DNA of 64,000 nt from Wurfbainia villosa (lineage: Eukaryota; Streptophyta; Magnoliopsida; Zingiberales; Zingiberaceae), in the NCBI GenBank assembly GCA_025175895.1, contig JAKLTH010000227.1:537501-601500 (forward strand), read 5' to 3'. The position numbers and the translations under genes were made by a program. Below, one piece after another: positions 57,804 through 64,000 of the stretch. Every line of letters starts with the position of its first letter. The stretch's first letter is position 1. The notes under the pieces are model-generated. The model searched no databases, had not been told where the DNA came from, and saw only the letters and a program-made list of their open reading frames with translations.

Positions 57804-60800
57804 TTATTTGCGTCTTTGCCGAGAGTAGGCAGGAGACCCTACAGTCTGCTGCCTCCTGTAATTTGGAGAACCAACGTGCCCTTGGTGTGAAGAATAAGCA
57901 GGTTTTCGGAGCCCTGTGATAGTTGTTGGATGAAGAGAGGACTCCATAAAGCATACTATATTCAAACGAGTCCTTTCGAGTTCCGCCTCAAGTAGCTCCG
58001 AACTATACTGCTGTGCCAGTGCCTGAAAGAAGAGATATCAAAATCTTTAAACGCTTAGTTTTCATTATGTCCAGTCAATCAATTTAAATGTTAACAGTGA
58101 AGACAAAGAAACTATCAGTCGAAAGTAAATTATACATCTCATTAAAAAGCAACAAAAAAAAAAATCCACCGATGAATCAAATATTTAAGACGAAGTTTAA
58201 GATAAACACAAAATTTGTTGATGTTCTATGAAGCAGAGGACAGACGAATGTGCATCTACTATAGGAATCAATATTGTTAACATTTTCAAGCAAAATACTG
58301 GTCCAGGGGTATATACTAGAATAAGCATGCACATAAAATGTTAATATCTTAAATCTCCATGAAAATGCATAACCTAAAACTCAGTGACAACATGGTTAAT
58401 ATGAAGTCTCAGCTTTAATTGTAATGTTTTCTGCCTATAGGAAATCCTATTTTCTAAAGGTAGATTAATTTTTACAATATAGAAGGGAGCTTTGGTACAA
58501 TGGTAAGGTTGTTGCCTTGTAATCAAGAGGTCACAGGTTCAAATCCTAGAAACAGCCTCTTGCAAAAAAGCAAGGTAAGGCTGCGTACAATGGATTCCTT
58601 CTCCGGTACCCCGCGTGGCGGGAGCTTCGTACACCGGGAAATTTTTTTTTTTTTTTTTTTTTAGGTTAATTTTTACAATATGAAAATCAAAGGCACCATA
58701 GGAAAGCAAACAAACAATCAGATTTTTGAGTTATCTCGATCAAGTCCGGCCACAAATTTGTTGTGAACTTCAGATAAAGACACTGCACAAATATTAGCAA
58801 AAGAAGCAGCGACAAAAAGGTTTCATCATACAATGACTTTCTGCCGAACAAGTATAGGACCAAAATATGTTGCCTAAACAACCAGTTTTGAACTCTGCAC
58901 AGTGAAAATAGTGGTCATTATTCAAATTCAGTTGATAAGAGAAAAAAGAGCATACAAGCAAGTCATCTGGGGAAATATTGGACTGTCTATCCTCAGCGAT
59001 GGCATCCTCACTCCCACGAGTAGATCTACGTTGGTGCCCAGGATTTTCTGAAGGTTCAGAAACACTCTCACAAGCTTTATCTAAAAGCAATCCTTCCAAA
59101 TTCTTCAAAGCTTCATGGGCTTGGGGAGAGAAATAAGCACTCAGAACAGTTTCAAAATATCCAAGCTGCAGAATTTTCAAGACAACTTTTTAGAAAGAGA
59201 TTTTCATAATTCAACTATAAATTTTTAATTGAAACTCTCAATAAAAGAGAATTCATTTACGACTACCTCAATCATTAGCTGACAGAAACCATTTGTATCC
59301 AACACTTTAAAATCTTCACTTTTGTTTTCATTGAAAAGGCTAATATAAGTGTCAATCAAACCTTCCACTAATATGCGTATTATCTTCTCCAACAAAGGTT
59401 TAGCACCATTGGAGACCTGCAAACGCATAACATTTCCATTTAATTTATACATGTTTAAAGAAATTTAACTAGGCATTATTCTAGATAACCCAGGATTTGA
59501 AGGTATAATTTTTCCGACAATAAACAATATAAATAAGATTGCAGCTAAAAGAAAAGATGCAAACTATTCTCTTCAAAAATCATTCAGAAATGGAGTTTTG
59601 TTGAACCTTTAACAGAAATTCTATCAATTGTTAGAAACAAACGTGGATCATTGGCAAACACAGTTGAAAAGTTGCTACTTAACTTCTAGAATGTGATATC
59701 ATCATAAATTACTTGAATAACAAGATGCAAAAAGAAGACGAAAAAAAAAAAGACAATCCGGTGTATAAAACTCCCACCAATGGAAGGTCTTAAGAAAGCG
59801 TCGGACCACATTGGATCTATTGTACAAAGTCTTATCCTACATTGCAAGAGATTATTTTTGCGACTCCAACTCGTGACCACAAGACCATACGACAAGAATG
59901 TTACCATTGCACCAAGGTTCCAATATTTTCTATTGTTATTGTTTAGCTCCAGAAAAAATAAGGAAACTAAATTTGAGAAATGTGTTTTCAAAACATCACA
60001 AAAAAGGTAACGATCATGACATTTAAATGTTGACACACACATGTATATGAAAAAAGGATTAATATAACTCTTCCAATGTTTTTGAATTGTGTGCATTTTG
60101 CCTCTTGTTTCCTTGCCATTTTATTTCTTGAGCTATACCACTATGATTAACTAAAGGATGATGTAATGGAAATTCAACAAAATTTTGACCGAGATCCACT
60201 GAGACAAAGAAACAACAAGCACAAAAGGAATTTATAAACAAGAGTGTAACAGGAACATTGTTGAACCTCTGAATGTACTCCCACAAGGATGTGCAGTAGA
60301 TCAACTGTAGCATCTCGGATACCCTGCCACAGAATGCAGTCATTAGATATTTTCTTTGAAGGTGAAACTGAGTCACCAGTTGGACAGAGCGAGCTCTAGG
60401 CCAGGCTTATTGGGGCGACCGCTTAGGGCTCATAAATTTTTAACATTATCAAAGTCTTTATTTAGAGCTCAAAAAAAATTTTATGTTAAAATTCACTATG
60501 GATAAGAGCCCAACTAGCAAGTTTCGTCCGGGGCCTTAAAATAAGCCCGCTGGCTCTGCAGTAGGAATTTCATCAGTTATAGCTCAATCAAACTTCTTAC
60601 CTTAACAGTAGGTGCACCTCCCCATTGAATGCCAGAACCAAAAAGATAAATCTGAGCAGCATCCCTGATTAAATCTGACTGCTTGATTGCAACAAAAATT
60701 AATTAATTTCCAGCTGCATTTTTATTTGGTCATTTTAAAACTCGAATATTTCTTTGTTAAATAATTGTACATAAATATTCAGCAAATAATGTGCATTATC

Positions 60801-63800
60801 CTTTCACAGGACATTTAAAAAAATGAAAGAACCCAGATTTTTTAAAAGATCTTCATTCTGCTTTAGAAAAATTGGAAAGAAAAGTCAGCACCTTAGCACA
60901 TGTATATTGTCCAAGCACTTTCTCCTCAAGTGCAGAAAATGATCTCACTAGGTCTCGCATGTCAGCATTTTGTTCATCATCATCCCTGGTGTTATCAGAG
61001 AACGAGATACTTAGAAATAATACGACTCTATAAGAGACACGTCAATAGCAAGTAGCTTTGCTAGTTCCGAATGTTAAAAATCTCTTCCACGGATTTTATG
61101 ACTCCAATGAACTTGACGCAAGTCAATATCATTAGCAAAATTCAAATCTCTAAATTAATTTTAATGGCATTAACTAGAGCTTTCTTTACTTCCTCTTTCC
61201 CTTGCACCTTCATTTCCAACTAACTCATTTTTCTAATAACAACTTGATAGTTGTCTTTGAACATCCAGATAACAATTTAGCTAATTATTTCTCATTTAAT
61301 CATCTAATGGAATGGCATCTAATTTCTCCCTATAAGCTCACAGGTCGCTTTTCAACAACCTTTTTCCCAAAGGCCATTTTTCACATCCCAAAAACATCTT
61401 GTAGATTCTTCTTTGTCGTTTCTCATGTCCAACATACATCTTGCTGAAATATTTAACCAAATTGAGATGATCTTTGATCAGGATCAAGAAGCCAGAATAC
61501 ATGGACTGAAGGTGTGTATTTGGTATTGAGTCAGCTGACTACACACATGGTGCTGATAAGCAGCCTGACTAATGGTGGACAAGTAAAATTGATTATGTGG
61601 TATTTGCTAACCAAGCAAGATAACGAATGGATAAGAGATGGTTAATTGGAAGCATATTCTTTACTGAATTAGCTGGATCAGTTAAACTTGCAAGTTCTGG
61701 CTATACTTATATAAAAAATAATTTCAAGGCTAGATTTAGCAATCTACCCACTGACTTGAGATAAGAAAGGTACAAACAAACAAAAAAAAAAACAACTAAA
61801 CCTTTGATGTCAACTTGCATCATCATCCCAATTCCAGGTCAATTTACTTGTAGTGATAAGCCTTTTTCCAGAAACAATGCAAGATCTGCTTTTGTTTCCA
61901 TTGCTTACAAGGGACAAACTGCCGCACGAGCACAAGAAGGGCTCTACTGCAGAAGTTGTATGGGAAAGACGAATGCCCTTGGTTCGTCAAAATTACTCTC
62001 TTTTATATACCTTTTCCCACTTGACAAAGGAGCCCTCAACAGATCCTGTTTGTTTGTGCCCCCAGAATCCATCTTTTTTTTTTATTCACGAACTTAACTC
62101 CAGAATTTAGAAAAGTTATGTAGCCATGCAAGAAGCATTAAGAACAATGTCAAAGCCAAAGTACCTAAAGAACTTCTTCCCATAGAATTGGCGACAAAAT
62201 AACTTCAAAGCATAAGTAAATCAGTTTTTAAAGAATACTTCATAAGTTGCTACTATACCTATGCTGTAGCCATACGTGCTTGTACCTACTGTACAGACCA
62301 TGGGAAAGCTCGTCTTTACAGTATCCAATGTTACTCAAAACTATAAGTAGCTTCCGGTGGAAATCAGAAAGAGGAGCAGCATAACTACCATCTGAAGTAG
62401 ATAATTCTTTCTCAATATTGTGAAGATACCCATTTTGAAGAAGGCTATTCTCTTTATTTGATCTCTGTTGAGAAAGTCCACTACCAATTCGATCAAGGTA
62501 ACCTGAAACGATTGCATGATGATGAATAAGATGCATGATCCTAAATAGAAACAAACTTCACATTTGTGTTACAATAGTGATGACAAATACCTGCAAAATC
62601 CAAGAAAGAGTTCAGAAATGCAAGTCTGACTGATTCTTGAATTTCTTGAATATGTTCTGACACGTGCTGATACTTGATCGTTTCATTCCTTAGACTCTCA
62701 ATCAAACTAACAGAAAAATAAAATAAGAACTTCTAAGAAAAAAATCATGAGAAACAATTTATTTCTGCACATGCATATATAGCTCTTTTCTTTGACGATG
62801 AAAGACACAGAAAATGGGTAGTCTCAGCATATGAGGCTACCACAAATGCAAGGTGTATGTAGAGACTGGGGAAATTACAATGTCTTGAACCATGGTCAGG
62901 TAAGAGACAAGGTCCCTTACTGCTATATTTTCCATGGTCCTAGCAATTGTTCCAACTAAAGAATTTCCCCTAATCAGTATTTTCAGTTGTTTCATGTTCA
63001 TATCATGTTTTAGTTTCAGTACTAAGCAAGATGCATATCATTTTTACCACATTCGCTTTCTTTTCCCAGAACAATAGATATCTATCAACCACGTTCATTT
63101 TATTTTTTTTCCCTAAACAGTAGATATCTATCCACCACATTCTCTAGCTACTGAAGCTTAGTACAACTCAATGAACTACTGAATATAGGATATGAGTATG
63201 ATTATACATATAGTGTCCACTTCACATCATAGAATCCAGAGCGACAAAGTTTCAATAGAACAGAATGCAAAAACATAAATTAGTCATGTGAAGATGCAAC
63301 TTAATGAGCTTTTTTGCATCGATGCATTAAGTTTGACAAGAAGTGCAAACTTAGAAGCATTATCAAAAATCAATTGCCTAAAAATATAAGTGCATACATT
63401 CTGCACTGACTCCAAAAAACTTTAATATGCATGACCCAGAATATGTATTACTGTAAATATGGCAAACTAAACTTGGTCATGCATAACTAGTTGCTTTCAC
63501 TTTTCAAAGCAAAATTCTAGCAAAACAATCATTACCCATTTCTATATAAAATTCAAAAGTTAGAACAAGGACAACCTTGATTAGACATGCAATACAGCAA
63601 ATATACAAATATCACATACAATCAACAATAGTTTAATGCTGTCTCAGTGACAAACCATAGAGGACTAGTTGAGATGTCATAGACGATCAATTATCAAAGA
63701 AACATCATTTAGCAAAAGGAAAACGACGAGAACCCCTTTAATTAAACATAAATAACTTACTTATCAATACGATCCATAGCTGACATGATTGTTGATCGAA

Positions 63801-63971
63801 ACACAAGGGGCAAGCAAGAAATTGCATAAGGAGATTTGTTACGCTCTAGAGTAGTTAAAGGACTCCACATTTCATCTGGAGAAATTTCCTTGGTAGTTGT
63901 TCTCATCCAGGCACAGAGCCGTAAGATGTAAATCTTTGTGATGTCAAAGTAGAGGCCATGCAATGCTTTAA
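57804..63971 (-). CDS. SEC5: Exocyst complex component SEC5, C-terminal part (continues beyond window)
   Basis: SEC5 is a subunit of the octameric exocyst, which tethers secretory vesicles to the plasma membrane. Nine exons are seen at 63971-63761, 62706-62591, 62502-62259, 60985-60892, 60678-60601, 60323-60267, 59416-59267, 59165-58956 and 58022-57804. They give about 459 in-frame codons ending at a TAA (57804-57806). Recognised blocks are TLERNKSPYAISCLP, ESVRLAFLNSFLDFAGYLDR, LLIVLSNIGYCKDELS, GSGIQWGGAPTVKGIRDA, GAKPLLEKIIRILVEGLIDT, DTNGFCQLMIELGYFETVL and STRGSEDAIAEDRQSNISPDD. These match the C-terminal helical rods of plant SEC5A/B, which are roughly 1,090 aa, so about 60 per cent of the protein lies past position 64000. 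Introns contain two Au-type SINEs and a hAT-type MITE. All junctions seen keep frame, so the gene appears functional. Confidence 0.95.
58485..58662 (+). mobile_element. Au-type SINE with 16-bp target duplication
   Basis: A tRNA-derived non-autonomous retrotransposon in a SEC5 intron, antisense to the gene. It begins GGGAGCTTTGGTACAATGG, with box A-like TGGTACAATGG (58493-58503) and box B GGTTCAAATCC (58536-58546). The Au-SINE hallmark words AACAGCCTCTTGCA, AAGGCTGCGTACAAT and GCGGGAGCTTCGTACACCGGG follow, and it ends in a T-run. Flanking copies of TTAATTTTTACAATAT at 58465-58480 and 58666-58681 are a perfect target-site duplication, implying a fairly recent insertion. Confidence 0.9.
59741..59922 (-). 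mobile_element. Second, diverged Au-type SINE
   Basis: On the minus strand it reads TTGGTGCAATGGTAA, then GTCACGAGTTGGAGTCGC, CTCTTGCAATGTAGG, TTTGTACAATAGATCC and ACACCGG, followed by a T-run. This is the Au-SINE order in degraded form. It is in the same orientation as SEC5 and lies in another of its introns. I found no clear target duplication, which fits an older insertion than the copy at 58485. Confidence 0.75.
60385..60558. mobile_element. hAT-type MITE (174 bp) with 8-bp target duplication
   Basis: The element begins CAGAGCGAGCTCTAGG and ends CCCGCTGGCTCTG, giving short terminal inverted repeats CAGAGC(G/C)AGC. It is bounded by CAGTTGGA (60377-60384) and CAGTAGGA (60559-60566), an 8-bp duplication with one mismatch. 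Its size, termini and 8-bp target duplication fit a non-autonomous hAT element. It lies in a SEC5 intron and carries no ORF. Confidence 0.65.
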
Positions 63972-64000
63972 CTGTCAAAGACAACAAGATGTAATATGAC

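Noticed and set aside
1..64000. CRISPR arrays, bacterial operons, rRNA and canonical tRNA genes
   Set aside because: None was seen. The only tRNA-like sequences are the promoter heads of the two Au-type SINEs.

Overview
This window is nuclear DNA from a flowering plant. Genes have many short exons with GT..AG introns, lie in AT-rich intergenic DNA, and belong to plant families (AUX1/LAX carrier, CDPK, egg-cell EC1 peptide, P-class PPR, tubby-like F-box). Several genes (GLOX, EC1, TRAPPC12 and the 5' half of the PPR gene) are very GC-rich at the start and fade to AT-rich codons. That gradient is typical of commelinid monocots, so a non-grass commelinid such as a Zingiberales species is my best inference. 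The species cannot be proved from the sequence.

Layout. 1-2.4 kb: an AUX1/LAX auxin influx carrier (+) whose coding frame is broken by three small indels. 4.1-5.8 kb: an intronless galactose-oxidase-like (GLOX) gene (-). 6.2-13.6 kb: the two ends of a CREST/ceramidase-like membrane protein gene (+) whose core exons I cannot find. A degraded, rearranged endogenous pararetrovirus (Caulimoviridae-like) fills 8.37-12.8 kb between those ends. 14.6-20.7 kb: a complete seven-exon calcium-dependent protein kinase (-). 20.7-30 kb: AT-rich intergenic DNA, ending in a 167-bp tandem duplication and a 2.23-kb solo LTR with a perfect 5-bp target duplication. 30.2-31.3 kb: a TRAPPC12-like TPR protein (-). 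31.6-34.8 kb: a four-exon cytosolic neutral/alkaline invertase (-). 36.9-37.3 kb: a decayed coding fragment (+). 37.9-38.35 kb: an EC1 egg-cell-secreted peptide (-). 39.2-43.9 kb: a NYN-LOTUS nuclease resembling mitochondrial MNU1/2 (-), head to head with a P-class PPR gene (+, 44.5-46.2 kb). 49.6-52.8 kb: a tubby-like F-box protein (-). 55.1-56.35 kb: a nested tandem-repeat block. 57.8-64 kb: the C-terminal nine exons of exocyst SEC5 (-), whose introns carry two Au-type SINEs and a hAT-type MITE. The SEC5 gene continues past the right edge.

The genes are independent loci, not an operon. The most unusual features are the virus-filled split ceramidase-like gene, the complete solo LTR with its internal minisatellites, the divergent mitochondrial NYN/PPR pair, and the three small non-autonomous elements in SEC5. 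I did not find a convincing wholly new biological system. Spliced frames were checked by hand across the listed junctions, but no database search was possible.
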